The notes: generated by a model not told the origin, from the sequence alone. DNA of 64,000 bases from Bog-473 sp963756025 (GCA_963756025.1 CAVWMF010000006.1:496001-560000); one strand, 5' to 3'; counted from the stretch's first letter, positions 35,888 through 45,240 are shown. Program-made: numbers and translations.

Positions 35888-37107
35888 CATGGCCGCACAA
35901 CTAGTCGCAGGAGATGGACCTCCCGTTACTCCAGACCATCGGCATGGAGCGTCGCGATGCCATTGCCGCCATTGACGAAGCCCGGGCGCGAGCACTGGCT
36001 GGCCCGCACCGAAATGGGCTTCTGCGTCACTGCGGCTGGAGGACGTGACAGCCGTCTTGCGTGACAAGCGCTTTCACTCGGCGCTATCGATCCTCCCGCA
36101 GATGTCGGGCCTCCCCGAGCTCGGCCAGGCAGGCCGACGACGCAAGTCCATCCTCTCGATGGAGGGCGAGGAGCACGCCCGGCTGCGCCGACTGGTCGCC
36201 CCCGCATTCACGCCGGCCTCGGCCAATCGGTTGCGCCCGACCATGCGGGCGGTGATCACCGACCTGATCGACACCATCGGCGGCCGACGGGAACTGCGAG
36301 CTGGTCACCGACGTGTGCGAGCCGTATCCCATTCCCATCGTGTGCGAACTCCTCGGTGCGCCGCGCGAGGACTGGAAGCTGTTCTCGTCGTGGGCCACCG
36401 ATATCTTCAGGATCTTCAACGGCACGTTCGAACAGGACCTCCCTTTCATCGAACGGGCCTCGGCCGAGCTGACGGCGTACGTGAGCGACATGATCACGCA
36501 GCGGCGAGCCGATCCCCGCGCCGACCTCCTGAGCGACCTGATCGCCATCGAGGAGGAGGGCGATCGCCTCTCGACCGAGGAGATGGCGATGCTGGCCCAA
36601 GCGGTCCTCATGGCGGGTACCGACACAACCCGCAACCAGTTGGCGTGCAGCGTGGCCCTTTTCGCCGAACACCCCGACCAGTGGCGCCTGCTGGCCGAAC
36701 AGCCCGCGTTGGCGCCGCGGGCCGTGGAAGAGTCGATGCGGTATCTCGGCGCGGTGCGGGCCACGGTGCGCTTCGCCTCCGAGGATGTGATCTACCGCGA
36801 CGTCCTGTTCCCGCAAGGAACCATCGTCTCGACCTCACTGGCCGGGGCCAACCGTGATCCTGAGGTCTGGCGAGAGCCGAACCAATTCGACATCACGCGG
36901 GAACGGGGCACGGCCCAGATGACCTTCGGCTCGGGCATCCACTTCTGCCTCGGCGCGGCCTTGGCCCGCGCCGAGTTGCAAGAAGCGCTTCCACTCCTCG
37001 CGCAGCGCCTGCCCGGACTGGCCCTGACCGGACCCGTCGAATGGAAACCGGCCAACTTCGGCATCTGGGGACCGGCACGGCTGCCGCTGCGCTTCGACGT
37101 GGCGTAG
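35888..37107 (+). CDS. Cytochrome P450 (frame interrupted)
   Basis: Heme-thiolate monooxygenase. Recognisable parts: MDLPLLQTIGMERRDAIAAI, HWLARTEMGFCV, LEDVTAVLRDKRFHSALSIL, LSMEGEEHARLRRLVAPAFT, the I-helix MAGTDTTRNQLA, the ExxR motif in VEESMRYLG, and the heme loop FGSGIHFCLGAALAR with the cysteine ligand. Frame changes occur near 35913, 36000, 36030 and 36290, each explicable by one base. Start ATG 35888 is preferred for its GGGGTG ribosome binding site; the next ATG at 35914 is an alternative. About 400 residues, normal length. Confidence 0.85.
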
Positions 37108-37136
37108 GCGGGCCCCGCCCAGCCACAATGGGTGCC

Positions 37137-37595
37137 ATGGCGCAGACCGAATTCGTCCCGGCCCAATTCGACCCACCCCCACCCCCACATGGCGCGGGGT
37201 TCGTCCTTGTCCCACTCCGGGTCGAGCACAACGAGGGTGACCTCGATGCGTGGAGCTCGAGTGTCGAGCACATCCATGCGACCCCGGGCTTCGCCGGGCA
37301 CCCGTGGCCCGATGAGCCCATGACGTTGGAACGCAACGCAGGGGACCTCGCCGAGCACGAGAAGGACTTCGCGGATCGTCGTGGCTTCACCTACTCCGTC
37401 ATGAGTGAGGCCGGTGAAGAGATCGTCGGCTGCGTCTACATCTACCCCTCGACGAAAGATGGCGTGGAGGCCGATGTGCGCTCGTGGGTCCGTGCCACCC
37501 ACGCCGATCTGGATGCCACCGTCTATCGAACGGTGTCCGGTTGGCTACGTGCGGACTGGCCTTTCACCAGCTTCGAGTACGCACCGCGTCCCTGA
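37137..37595 (+). CDS. GNAT family N-acetyltransferase
   Basis: 152 residues. FVLVPLRVEHNEGDLDAWSS, HPWPDEPMTLERNAGDLAEH, IVGCVYIYPS and DVRSWVRATHADLDATVYR match a GNAT subgroup common in actinobacteria. The acetyl-CoA-binding region is short. ATG 37137 fits the family start (37128 also in frame). Substrate unknown. Confidence 0.82.
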   Translation: MAQTEFVPAQFDPPPPPHGAGFVLVPLRVEHNEGDLDAWSSSVEHIHATPGFAGHPWPDEPMTLERNAGDLAEHEKDFADRRGFTYSVMSEAGEEIVGCVYIYPSTKDGVEADVRSWVRATHADLDATVYRTVSGWLRADWPFTSFEYAPRP

Positions 37596-37659
37596 TCCCG
37601 CCGGCCCCCTTTGGTCCGCCGGCGTCTCTGCGCCCGCCCACCGGCGGCGGCTCCGCTCT

Positions 37660-37992
37660 TCAGCCAGCGGCGTCGGGCGACGATTCGACGGACACCTCAT
37701 ACGACCACAGTTCCGATGACACGGTCACCGGACCGCCGTGGGGAGCCGGCCGATCGGCGCCGGCATGGCCGTGGGCGAACGCTGGTGAAGAGACCCAACT
37801 CTTGAAGGACGCCTCATCCCTCCATCGCGTCACGACCAACCACTGGCGGCGTTCGTCGGTCGGCCGCAAGAGCTCGAAGCCCTCGAACCCCTCCTGGTTG
37901 TCGACGGCGCCGGCTCGGGCGGCAAACCTTTTCGCCAGCTCGTCCCCGGCGTCTTCGGGCACAGTTATGGCGTTGATCTTGATGACGGTCAT
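37660..37992 (-). CDS. Antibiotic biosynthesis monooxygenase (ABM) family protein
   Basis: 110 residues, dimeric ferredoxin-like fold. VIKINAITVPEDAGDELAKR, EGFEGFELLRPTDERRQWLV and RWRDEASFKSWVSSPAF are typical, and in the family belong to heme-degrading MhuD/IsdG-like or quinone monooxygenases. A heme-binding His is suggested in AFAHGHAG. Role here is unresolved. Confidence 0.85.
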   Translation of the reverse strand: MTVIKINAITVPEDAGDELAKRFAARAGAVDNQEGFEGFELLRPTDERRQWLVVTRWRDEASFKSWVSSPAFAHGHAGADRPAPHGGPVTVSSELWSYEVSVESSPDAAG

Positions 37993-38040
37993 AGGACGAT
38001 CTGATCAGATCTGGCCAGCTCCGCCAAATGCAAGCTCACG

Positions 38041-38472
38041 TCAGGGCTTGTCGGGCAGCTCTGCCGTGGCCTCACCGACCACTTTGGTCTCCCCATCGCC
38101 GTTGGCCAGCGTTACCGCCAGGTCCACCAACTTCTTGTCTGCCTCCTGCCGCTTCCCCGTCACGACGACCTTGGAGACGAGGACCTCGTCGGGCCACGTC
38201 TGGCGGACGAAGCGCACCTGGTAGCGGATCACATTCCCGACACCGACATAGTCGGTCAAGGCCGACCCGAGGAGGCCCATGGAGAACATGCCGTGCCCGA
38301 ACACGCTCGGTTGACCGGCCGCCCTGGCCAGCACCTCGTCGTGGTGCATCGGGTTGAAGTCACCCGAAGCACCGGCGTACTTCACCAGGTCGGTCCGGGT
38401 CAGCTTGTGGGAGACCACGGGAGCCTCGTCGCCCACCGCCACATCTTCGAACGCCAACTTCTGCTCACCCAT
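38041..38472 (-). CDS. MaoC-like (HadB-type) dehydratase subunit
   Basis: 143-residue hotdog protein. ASGDFNPMHHDEVLARAAG carries the catalytic Asp and His of R-specific hydratase/HadB proteins; FGHGMFSMGLLGSALTDYVG is conserved. GGGAGG eight bases before the ATG. It forms a pair with the HadA-like gene upstream, together resembling the mycobacterial (3R)-hydroxyacyl-ACP dehydratase or a steroid/CoA enoyl hydratase heterodimer. Confidence 0.9.
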   Translation of the reverse strand: MGEQKLAFEDVAVGDEAPVVSHKLTRTDLVKYAGASGDFNPMHHDEVLARAAGQPSVFGHGMFSMGLLGSALTDYVGVGNVIRYQVRFVRQTWPDEVLVSKVVVTGKRQEADKKLVDLAVTLANGDGETKVVGEATAELPDKP

Positions 38473-38523
38473 CGTGTCGACCTCCCGTCAACGTCTCGCA
38501 GCGTGCCCGCCCCGCTGGTGCGG

Positions 38524-39069
38524 TCACGTGCGGTGGACCAGATTGAAGATGGCCGTGACCACCGGCTCACCGGAGGTGTCGTCTGTCCAGGTGGTCTCAC
38601 TGACGAAGAAGGTCATCGTCCGGCCCTTCGATTCCTTCTGGTACGCGTCGACGACCTTGCCCTCGCCAACCAGGACGTCGCCTACCACGATCGGGCGGTG
38701 GTAGACGAACTCCTGCTCACCATGGAGGATCAGGCCTCCGTCGGCCATGAGGCGCCCCAGCGCAGCCATGAGCGGGCTCCCCGTCTCCCCGGCGGGCTGT
38801 ATCTCTTCGAACTTCCCCGAGAACTCCATGGCGAAAGGCCACGTGGGCGGGGCGGGAATTGCGCTGAACCCCGCTGCCTTCGCCGCGTCGAGGTCGCGGT
38901 AGATCGGGCTGGTGCTCCCCACGGCGGCAGCGAAGGTACTCACCGGTCCTCGCTCAACCACGACCTTGGACCGACCCGTCGGCTTCCCGATCATGCTCTC
39001 GAGGAGCTCTTCCAATGATGCGTCGCTCTCGGCCACTCGTTCTCGTTCTCCCTGTCCCGCCCGGCCCAT
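38524..39069 (-). CDS. MaoC-like N-terminal (HadA-type) dehydratase subunit
   Basis: Non-catalytic partner of a split MaoC dehydratase. ESMIGKPTGRSKVVVERGPV, the hotdog helix segment IPAPPTWPFAMEF, and LILHGEQEFVYHRPIVVGDV are typical for the HadA/HadC and FAS1-like dehydratase group. ATG 39069 is used; a GTG at 39036 with GGGAG ahead of it would remove 11 residues. Lies 51 bp before the HadB-like gene, presumably co-transcribed. Confidence 0.88.
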   Translation of the reverse strand: MGRAGQGERERVAESDASLEELLESMIGKPTGRSKVVVERGPVSTFAAAVGSTSPIYRDLDAAKAAGFSAIPAPPTWPFAMEFSGKFEEIQPAGETGSPLMAALGRLMADGGLILHGEQEFVYHRPIVVGDVLVGEGKVVDAYQKESKGRTMTFFVSETTWTDDTSGEPVVTAIFNLVHRT

Positions 39070-39196
39070 CCCATCCAAGCGCGTACCGGTCGCCAGTCGC
39101 CCGTCGCCGGTTGCCGCCCGGTATCCCGGTGTGGAGCCAAAGGTAGCGGCTCACCCGTTCGGGCACCGCGATCCGCCGGCCGGTACCATCACCGCC

Positions 39197-39805
39197 GTGA
39201 CCGACTTCTTCGATGTAGTCCTCAGTCAGCGCGCCGCCCGATCCTTCACTTCCGAGGATGTGGACGACGCCGCCGTGGCCAAAATCCTCACTGCCGCCAC
39301 GCACGCCCCCACCGCGGAGAACAGCCAGCCCTTCGTGTTCATCGTGGTGCGCGACCCCGACATCCGCGCCACCATCGGCGATATCACCGCCCGGGTCTGG
39401 GAAGGGGGAGCCCGTGACTTGGAAACGGGGCGACTCTCACCCGCCTTCCTGGCCGATGTGGACCAGGGCGCGATGGGTGGATGCGCCAAGGCGCCCGTCC
39501 TCATCGTCGTCTGCGGTGACACGAGCCTGACCTTCGCCGAGTCCCTCGACTCCTCGATCTTCCCCGCCGTCCAGAACCTGCTCCTGGCCGCCCATGCGCT
39601 CGGGTTGGGGTCGACCCTGACGACGCTGCCGACCCTCAGCGGGAACGACCTCTCCCAGGCGCTGGACCTCCCGCCCGAGATTCGGCCCGTTGCGGTGATC
39701 CCCATCGGGCACCTCCCGAAAAAGCTCGGTCCACCTCGCCGGCTTCCGATCTCCGAGAAGGCGCATCTGAACCGCTACGGCGTCCCGTTCGCTCCGTCGA
39801 CCTGA
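39197..39805 (+). CDS. Nitroreductase family protein
   Basis: FMN-dependent reductase, 202 residues. VLSQRAARSFTSEDVDDAAV with the FMN-binding Arg-Ser pair, THAPTAENSQPFVFIVV, and AVQNLLLAAHALGLGSTLTT followed by RPVAVIPIGHLPKKLG are the family's conserved stretches. GTG at 39197 matches the family start. Substrate unknown. Its last codons lie in a 14-bp tandem repeat. Confidence 0.92.
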   Translation: MTDFFDVVLSQRAARSFTSEDVDDAAVAKILTAATHAPTAENSQPFVFIVVRDPDIRATIGDITARVWEGGARDLETGRLSPAFLADVDQGAMGGCAKAPVLIVVCGDTSLTFAESLDSSIFPAVQNLLLAAHALGLGSTLTTLPTLSGNDLSQALDLPPEIRPVAVIPIGHLPKKLGPPRRLPISEKAHLNRYGVPFAPST

Positions 39806-39834
39806 CCCCGTCGACCTGACTCCGTCGACCTGAC
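39793..39834 (+). repeat. 14-bp tandem repeat, three copies, at nitroreductase stop
   Basis: YCCGTCGACCTGAC three times in a row (39793, 39807, 39821) with one variable base. The first copy contains the stop codon and later copies repeat that stop in other frames. Recent slippage duplication is likely. Confidence 0.85.
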
Positions 39835-39867
39835 CAGCCGACTGGCCGTCTCGCGGAGGCGCCCCGA

Positions 39868-41058
39868 TTACCCCGCCTGGCCACGACGCGCCACGAACGC
39901 GTCCAGGAAGGTCCCGTAGCGATCCATCACGGCCGGCCAACGATACGTGGACTCTACGTAGTGGAAACCGTTCCGGCGCATGGTCTCGTGCAGGACGCGG
40001 TCGCCGAGCATGCGATCGAGCACGGCCTCGAACTCGGCGTACCCCTCGAACCACATGCCGGCGCCGGACTGCTCGCAATGCTCGCGGGTGGCCCCGCACA
40101 CTGCGTTGACGATGGCCGGCGCGCCCGCGGTCATGCCCTCGATCACGGTGAGTGAGAACGACTCGACCGGCGAAGGGGCGACGAGCGCCTGGGCGCTCCG
40201 TAGCAGTCCCCATTTGGTCTCGTCGTCGACCATCCCGGTCAGCACGATGTCGCGGCCGGGGTCGGGGGGGTCGACGATCTGCCCCACCAGGACGAGCCGG
40301 AGATCGCCGGGGTGGCGCTCCTTGTACGCACGGAAGTAACGCCAGAGGATTCCCGTCCCCTTCTTGTCGTCCACCCTCCCGATGCACAGGAGATACGGCG
40401 CGTCGCCCAGTCCGAATGCGGCCCGGGCCGCCTCGGACGATCCCTCCACCTCTTCGATTCCCAGACCGACCACCACCTGCGGTGTGGTGGCAACGTCGAA
40501 GCGCTCGACCACCAGGCGACGCTCGCTCCGCGTGTGGAAGGCGAAGCCGCGACACTGTGCGAACAACGGATCGAAGACCTGCAGGTGCAACGCCGGCTCC
40601 TCGTGGACGGCCGGGTGGAGAATGGCCCGTTCCCGCACCAGGGGCAAACCCCGGATCGTCGGGTAGTAGAGGTAGGGGTAGAACGCGATGACGTCGGCGT
40701 CGCTGGACGTCACGGCCGCCAGCAAGTCGGGCGACTTGGGGCCCTGGAGGTCGACCCAACGCTCGCACTCCTCTGCACTCGCATGGGCCGCGTCGGCCAG
40801 CAGCCGGCCTGACAAGGGATGGAAACCCTCGCCCCGACCCGCCTCCGAGCCGATGCGGTGCACGGTGACCCCATTGATGGTCTCGGTCCCGAGTGGCAAC
40901 TCGTCGCGCCAGGTCAGCGCATCGAGAGCGCCTGAGGTGAAAACCTCCACCTGATCTCCACGATCAGTGACGAGATGCTCGGCGAGCATCCTGGCGCCCG
41001 TTTCCGCGCCTCCACGGATCTGCGCACCGTAGCGGGGCACCACATAGGCAACCTTCAT
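39868..41058 (-). CDS. GT4 family glycosyltransferase
   Basis: 396 residues, close in sequence to the enzyme at 19694: MKVAYVVPRYGAQIRGGAET, then VIAFYPYLYYPTIRGLPLVR, LCIGRVDDKKGTGILWRYF and VAPSPVESFSLTVIEGMTAG with the E-x7-E motif. The similarity over the full length points to a duplication, with this copy now isolated from the polysaccharide operon. Frame is intact. Confidence 0.9.
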   Translation of the reverse strand: MKVAYVVPRYGAQIRGGAETGARMLAEHLVTDRGDQVEVFTSGALDALTWRDELPLGTETINGVTVHRIGSEAGRGEGFHPLSGRLLADAAHASAEECERWVDLQGPKSPDLLAAVTSSDADVIAFYPYLYYPTIRGLPLVRERAILHPAVHEEPALHLQVFDPLFAQCRGFAFHTRSERRLVVERFDVATTPQVVVGLGIEEVEGSSEAARAAFGLGDAPYLLCIGRVDDKKGTGILWRYFRAYKERHPGDLRLVLVGQIVDPPDPGRDIVLTGMVDDETKWGLLRSAQALVAPSPVESFSLTVIEGMTAGAPAIVNAVCGATREHCEQSGAGMWFEGYAEFEAVLDRMLGDRVLHETMRRNGFHYVESTYRWPAVMDRYGTFLDAFVARRGQAG

Positions 41059-41152
41059 GACCAGCGAGACGATAACGGTCCGGCGGTGCCCCGGACACCC
41101 GGCGCCGGCCTGTACCTGACGCGACCGTCAGGTACGGCGATATGGTGAGCCG

Positions 41153-41653
41153 ATGCAAGAGCACCATTTCCACGTCGACATCGAAGCTACACAGGATGAG
41201 CTGTGGGAGCTCTTCTGGTTACGCCGTGCCCTGACGCAGAACGGGGACGTCACCATCGAGATCCTCCACCCCGGTGACGAGATAGGAGAAGGGCTGGTCC
41301 GCCACTGCACCTTCCGGGTCCCGCGCTATCTGATGTCGGGCGGGCGGGGCGAATCGTGGGAGTGGCTGACAGAGGTCACGCCGAAGGTCTCGTGGAAGTA
41401 CGATGCCGTCGGCAAGCCGCTGTGGTCCAAGGCCCAAGGGCGCAACCGGCTGGAGGATCTCGGCAACGGCAAGACCCGTGTCCACTTCTCCGAGACGTAC
41501 CACGCGTTCAATCCGATCCTGCGGTTCTTTCTCGAAAAGCGCGTGCACGATTTCATCTCCAAGGACAACGACAAGCTCATCAGCGATTCACTCACCAACG
41601 GGGTGAAGATGATGCGTGAGGCGCGGGCGAACGCAAAACCCGACGACGCGTGA
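41153..41653 (+). CDS. SRPBCC (polyketide cyclase-like) family protein
   Basis: 166 residues with a START-like hydrophobic ligand cavity fold. EHHFHVDIEATQDELWELFW at the N-terminus and HFSETYHAFNPILRFFLEKR with an amphipathic C-terminal helix (KDNDKLISDSLTNGVKMMRE) fit the SRPBCC superfamily. Stop overlaps the GTG of the amidohydrolase (GTGA), so the two are coupled. Confidence 0.82.
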   Translation: MQEHHFHVDIEATQDELWELFWLRRALTQNGDVTIEILHPGDEIGEGLVRHCTFRVPRYLMSGGRGESWEWLTEVTPKVSWKYDAVGKPLWSKAQGRNRLEDLGNGKTRVHFSETYHAFNPILRFFLEKRVHDFISKDNDKLISDSLTNGVKMMREARANAKPDDA

Positions 41654-42465
41654 CGGTCGTCGACCTGTGGGTCAACGCGCTGACGGGCAAATCTGCGACG
41701 GCCTTCACCGGGCAAGACGGCAACGAAGGCATCGTCGACCTTCTCGGGGGTGACCTCGGGGCGGCGACATCGCTCGACAAATTGTTGGCCACGATGGACG
41801 CGTGCGGGGTCGACCTCGGCGTGATCGCCGCAGGGTTGTCATCCCCCGAAACGGAGAATCTGCTCGAGGACCTCGCACCCCATGCCGACCGTTTGTGCGT
41901 GGCCCTCGTGGCCGATCACGCCGGGCGACCCGTGCAGCAGTCCAGGCGGCTGCGCACATTGGCCGAACACCCGTCGGTGGCGATGGTCCGGATCACGCCG
42001 CTCGTGGAGCAGTACCCCTTGAACGACAAGCTCTACTACCCCGTCTACACGGCCGCCGCGGAGCTCGGACTACCCGTAGCCGTCAATGTCGGGATACCCG
42101 GTCCACGTGTCCGTTCGGCCTGCCAGCATCCCGAACGTCTCGAGGACATCCTCATCGACTTCAAGGGACTGACGATCATCGGCGCCCACATGGGGCACCC
42201 CTACGAGGGCCTTCTGATGCAGTACATGCTCAAGTGGCCTGATCTCTATCTCTCCAACTCGGCCTACCTGGCCAAGTACATGGACCCCGCCCTGGTCGCT
42301 TTCATGAACTCGTCACGCGGGAGTGGCCGGTTGCTGTTCGCCTCGGACCACCCGTTCCTTGCCATGGAACGCGCGACGACTGCGGCCCGGGAGCTGCCTC
42401 TTTCGGCCGACGCCATGCAGGCGTTCATGGGAGACACCGCGATGCGCCTGCTGCGCCGCCCCTGA
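41650..42465 (+). CDS. Amidohydrolase-2 family protein
   Basis: 271 residues with a TIM-barrel metal-dependent hydrolase or decarboxylase fold. Late motifs are visible: LTIIGAHMGHPYEGLLMQYM with metal His, YLSNSAYLAKYMDPALVAF and LLFASDHPFLAMERAT with the catalytic Asp. The usual N-terminal HxH metal pair is missing; the protein begins VVDLWVNALTGKSATAF, so metal use may be altered. Start overlaps the SRPBCC gene. Confidence 0.82.
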   Translation: MTVVDLWVNALTGKSATAFTGQDGNEGIVDLLGGDLGAATSLDKLLATMDACGVDLGVIAAGLSSPETENLLEDLAPHADRLCVALVADHAGRPVQQSRRLRTLAEHPSVAMVRITPLVEQYPLNDKLYYPVYTAAAELGLPVAVNVGIPGPRVRSACQHPERLEDILIDFKGLTIIGAHMGHPYEGLLMQYMLKWPDLYLSNSAYLAKYMDPALVAFMNSSRGSGRLLFASDHPFLAMERATTAARELPLSADAMQAFMGDTAMRLLRRP

Positions 42466-42499
42466 GTCACCCCCCGCCCCTGCGTCGATCAGTAGACCG

Positions 42500-43123
42500 C
42501 TACTTCAGCGGGGGGCGGGCGGCGAGTGCCTCCGCCAAGGCGCGGAATGCCCGCCCACGATGCGAAATGGCGTTCTTCTCGCTCGAGGTCATTTCGGCGA
42601 ACGTGCGCCCGTCCCCCTCGCTCGGCACGAAGACCGGGTCATAGCCGAAGCCGCCGGAACCGGCCGCCTCCACGGCGATCGTTCCCTCGACCGCGCCCTC
42701 CGCCCAGAGCTCGGACCCGTCGGGGAACGAGGCCATGGCGACGGTGCGGAACCGAGCGGCGCGGTCACCGCCGCCGTCGGGCCGAGCCGCCAACTCGGCG
42801 AGGAGCTTGGCCACATTGTCGGCGTACGTCACGTCCTCCCCGGCGTACCGGGCGGAGTAGACGCCGGGAGCGCCTCCCAGTGCATCGACCTCCAGGCCGG
42901 TGTCATCCGCCACGGACGCGAGCCCGGTGGCGACGACCAGCGCCCGCGCCTTGAGGCGGGCGTTGTCGTGCAGTGTCTCGCCGTCCTCGACGACGTCCGG
43001 CACGTCCGACGGACGGGGAATGAGCTCGACCTCGAGTGCCTCCGCCAGCACTGCGGCGATTTCTGCCACCTTGTCGGGATTGGCCGAGGCCAGGACGAAG
43101 CGCATCGGTGGGGCGCTGCTCAC
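42500..43123 (-). CDS. rdgB: XTP/dITP diphosphatase (RdgB/HAM1 family)
   Basis: Cleanses the nucleotide pool of ITP, dITP and XTP. FVLASANPDKVAEI, SVADDTGLEVDALGGAPGVY with SARYAGEDVTY, SGGFGYDPVFVP, MTSSEKNAISHRGRAFRAL are all family signatures. GTG 43123 overlaps the rph stop; an ATG at 43105 is an alternative. In mycobacteria the rph and rdgB genes are adjacent in the same order. Confidence 0.95.
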   Translation of the reverse strand: MSSAPPMRFVLASANPDKVAEIAAVLAEALEVELIPRPSDVPDVVEDGETLHDNARLKARALVVATGLASVADDTGLEVDALGGAPGVYSARYAGEDVTYADNVAKLLAELAARPDGGGDRAARFRTVAMASFPDGSELWAEGAVEGTIAVEAAGSGGFGYDPVFVPSEGDGRTFAEMTSSEKNAISHRGRAFRALAEALAARPPLK

Positions 43124-43899
43124 CGTTGTGGTGCAGGCGTCGCCAGGACCGACGCCTGCGCGGCGGAGAGCTCCTTGATCCCGGCTTCGGCCAACCCCAG
43201 GAGGCTGTCCAACTCGCCCCGGCTGAATGCCATGCCCTCGGCCGTCCCCTGGACCTCGACGAAGCGACCGGCACCGGTCATGACCACGTTCATGTCCACC
43301 TCGGCCCGGGAGTCCTCCGCGTAGGGAAGGTCCAGCATCGGGACGCCGTCGATGATCCCCACCGATATCGCCGCCACGGAGTCCGTCAGTGGATTCTCCC
43401 GCAACGTGCCGGCCTGCTGCATGCGGGAGAACGCATCGTGCAGGGCCACGTAGGCCCCGCAGATCGACGCCGTGCGCGTGCCCCCGTCGGCCTGCAGGAC
43501 ATCACAGTCGACCGTGATCTGCGCTTCACCGAGCACGACGAGGTCGCACACGGCCCGGAGGGAGCGCGCGATGAGACGTTGGATCTCCTGCGTCCGACCG
43601 GACTGCTTGCCCTTGGCGGCTTCACGCGATGCCCGCTCGGGCGTCGAGCCGGGCAACATCGAATACTCGGCCGTGACCCAGCCCTTGCCGCTCCCCCGCA
43701 TCCACGGGGGTACCCGGTCCTCGATCGATGCCGTGCAGAGCACCTTGGTCCGGCCGAAGGAGACGAGCACCGAGCCGGGCGCCATCACCGTGTAGTCCCG
43801 CTCGAAGGTGACAGGACGGAGCTCGTCGAGTGCACGCCCGTCACCCCGCGCCGTGCGCGGGTCCTGGCCGGCCCCACTCAGTTCGCTGCTCTCAGACAT
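43120..43899 (-). CDS. rph: Ribonuclease PH
   Basis: Phosphorolytic 3'-5' exoribonuclease that trims tRNA 3' ends. FGRTKVLCTASIEDRVPPWM, TAEYSMLPGSTPERASREAA, SGRTQEIQRLIARSLRAV, ADGGTRTASICGAYVALHDA and DLPYAEDSRAEVDMNVVMT are conserved. ATG 43899 has GAGGAG five bases upstream. 259 residues. Forms an operon with rdgB and the metallo-hydrolase upstream. Confidence 0.97.
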   Translation of the reverse strand: MSESSELSGAGQDPRTARGDGRALDELRPVTFERDYTVMAPGSVLVSFGRTKVLCTASIEDRVPPWMRGSGKGWVTAEYSMLPGSTPERASREAAKGKQSGRTQEIQRLIARSLRAVCDLVVLGEAQITVDCDVLQADGGTRTASICGAYVALHDAFSRMQQAGTLRENPLTDSVAAISVGIIDGVPMLDLPYAEDSRAEVDMNVVMTGAGRFVEVQGTAEGMAFSRGELDSLLGLAEAGIKELSAAQASVLATPAPQR

Positions 43900-43994
43900 C
43901 GCACTCCTCTCGTCCCCACTCACTCTCGTCACCACTGATTCTCGTCACCACTGATGCTCACCACCACGCAGTCGCCGCAGTGGGGCTGCAATGG

Positions 43995-44777
43995 CTACCA
44001 CGCGTAGACGGCACCCGTGCTCGCCTGCTCCACCGGACGCCCGTACGCCAACTCAGCCTCGCGACGGACCTCGTCGGCCGACACCGTAGGCGACCGGTGC
44101 GTCAGGATGAGACGAGCGACGCCGGCGGCGGCGGCCATGGCGCCCGCCTCCCGACCGCTGAGGTGCAACATCGACCCCTCCGCCTCCTGGGTATACGTGG
44201 CCTCGCAGAGGAACGTCCCCATGCCCCGGCCCAACGTTTCGACCGACCAGCTGGGCCCCGAGTCCGCCGAATACGCCAAGGTGGCGCCGTCGTGGACCAC
44301 GCAGACGGCCCGGGTGGCGATGCCGTGGTCGGTCGCCGCGGTGCGGACCTCCAGCGCACCTACCGCGAACAGGTCGGATTCGCCCAGGACCCGCCAATCG
44401 ATCCAGGCCGCTGCGCCATAGTGCGACCGCTCCCGCAGCCCGGGAGGGGCGTACACGGTGAGAGGATCGCCCTCCTCCCCGCAGTACCGGTCCCGGGCCG
44501 GACCGTACCCGGCCCAGGTGGCGAAGGACTCGAGGTCCGTCCAGTGGTCCGGATGGGCATGGGACAACACGACAGCATCGATGCGGCCGGGGTCGAGGTA
44601 GCGCTGGAGCTGGGCGAATGTGCCCGGACCGGAGTCGAGCAGGATCGACGTCCCGCCGCCCGCGACGAGATACCCGCTTCCGGCGCCGCCGGGTCCGGGC
44701 CAGCTCCCGTCACACCCGAGCACCGTGAGCGTGCGCACGGGCGGTTCGGTCAGGGCCTCGGCGGTGCCCGTGCTCAA
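43995..44777 (-). CDS. MBL-fold hydrolase, Rv1339-like atypical class II phosphodiesterase
   Basis: 260 residues. LTVLGCDGSWPGPGGAGSGY and ILLDSGPGTFAQLQRY are typical of the Rv1339 family, followed by the metal motif LSHAHPDHWTDLE and a later THRSP segment. In Mycobacterium tuberculosis Rv1339 precedes rphA and the rdgB homologue, the same order as here, and has been assigned cyclic-nucleotide phosphodiesterase activity. A TTG start at 44777 overlaps the upstream stop (TTGA). Confidence 0.85.
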   Translation of the reverse strand: MSTGTAEALTEPPVRTLTVLGCDGSWPGPGGAGSGYLVAGGGTSILLDSGPGTFAQLQRYLDPGRIDAVVLSHAHPDHWTDLESFATWAGYGPARDRYCGEEGDPLTVYAPPGLRERSHYGAAAWIDWRVLGESDLFAVGALEVRTAATDHGIATRAVCVVHDGATLAYSADSGPSWSVETLGRGMGTFLCEATYTQEAEGSMLHLSGREAGAMAAAAGVARLILTHRSPTVSADEVRREAELAYGRPVEQASTGAVYAW

Positions 44778-45196
44778 TGGTTTTCCCGAACCGCCGCCGG
44801 CGCCGTCTCCAGGGCGGCCGCCACGTCGGCGTAGGTCTTCAGCTCAATCACGTTTCCGCTCGGATCGGCGATCTTCGCTTTTGTCTGCTCGGTCGGCTCA
44901 CCCTTGTCGTCGGTCGAGATCGGAACGACCCACTCCACCCCGCATTCCGTCAGATGTGCGGTCACCTCGTCGAAGTCATTCCGTGCGAGCGTCACCCCGA
45001 AGTGACGCACCGAGCCCGCAGGCAGCCGTGCGGCCTCGTCGGGCCGGTCGTGCAACGTGACCTGCATGCCGTAGAACCAGACGTCCTGGTAGCCCTGGCG
45101 TGCCCGGGCGGCCGTGCAGCCCAGCGTGTCCACGTAGAACCGCCGGGCCTCGTCCAGGTCCCGCACCGGGAGGGACAGGTGGAGGATGGGCTGCAC
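44774..45196 (-). CDS. VOC (glyoxalase-like) family protein
   Basis: 140 residues with two beta-alpha-beta units. ILHLSLPVRDLDEARRFYVD and TLGCTAARARQGYQDVWFYG form the first; RHFGVTLARNDFDEVTAHL, AKIADPSGNVIELKTYADV the second, with likely metal ligands His and Glu. GTG start at 45196. Immediately upstream of the Rv1339-like gene. Function unspecific. Confidence 0.85.
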   Translation of the reverse strand: MQPILHLSLPVRDLDEARRFYVDTLGCTAARARQGYQDVWFYGMQVTLHDRPDEAARLPAGSVRHFGVTLARNDFDEVTAHLTECGVEWVVPISTDDKGEPTEQTKAKIADPSGNVIELKTYADVAAALETAPAAVRENH

Positions 45197-45240
45197 GACG
45201 CCACAATAGGCACGCGCTGGTTCCTATGATCAGGGTCGCC

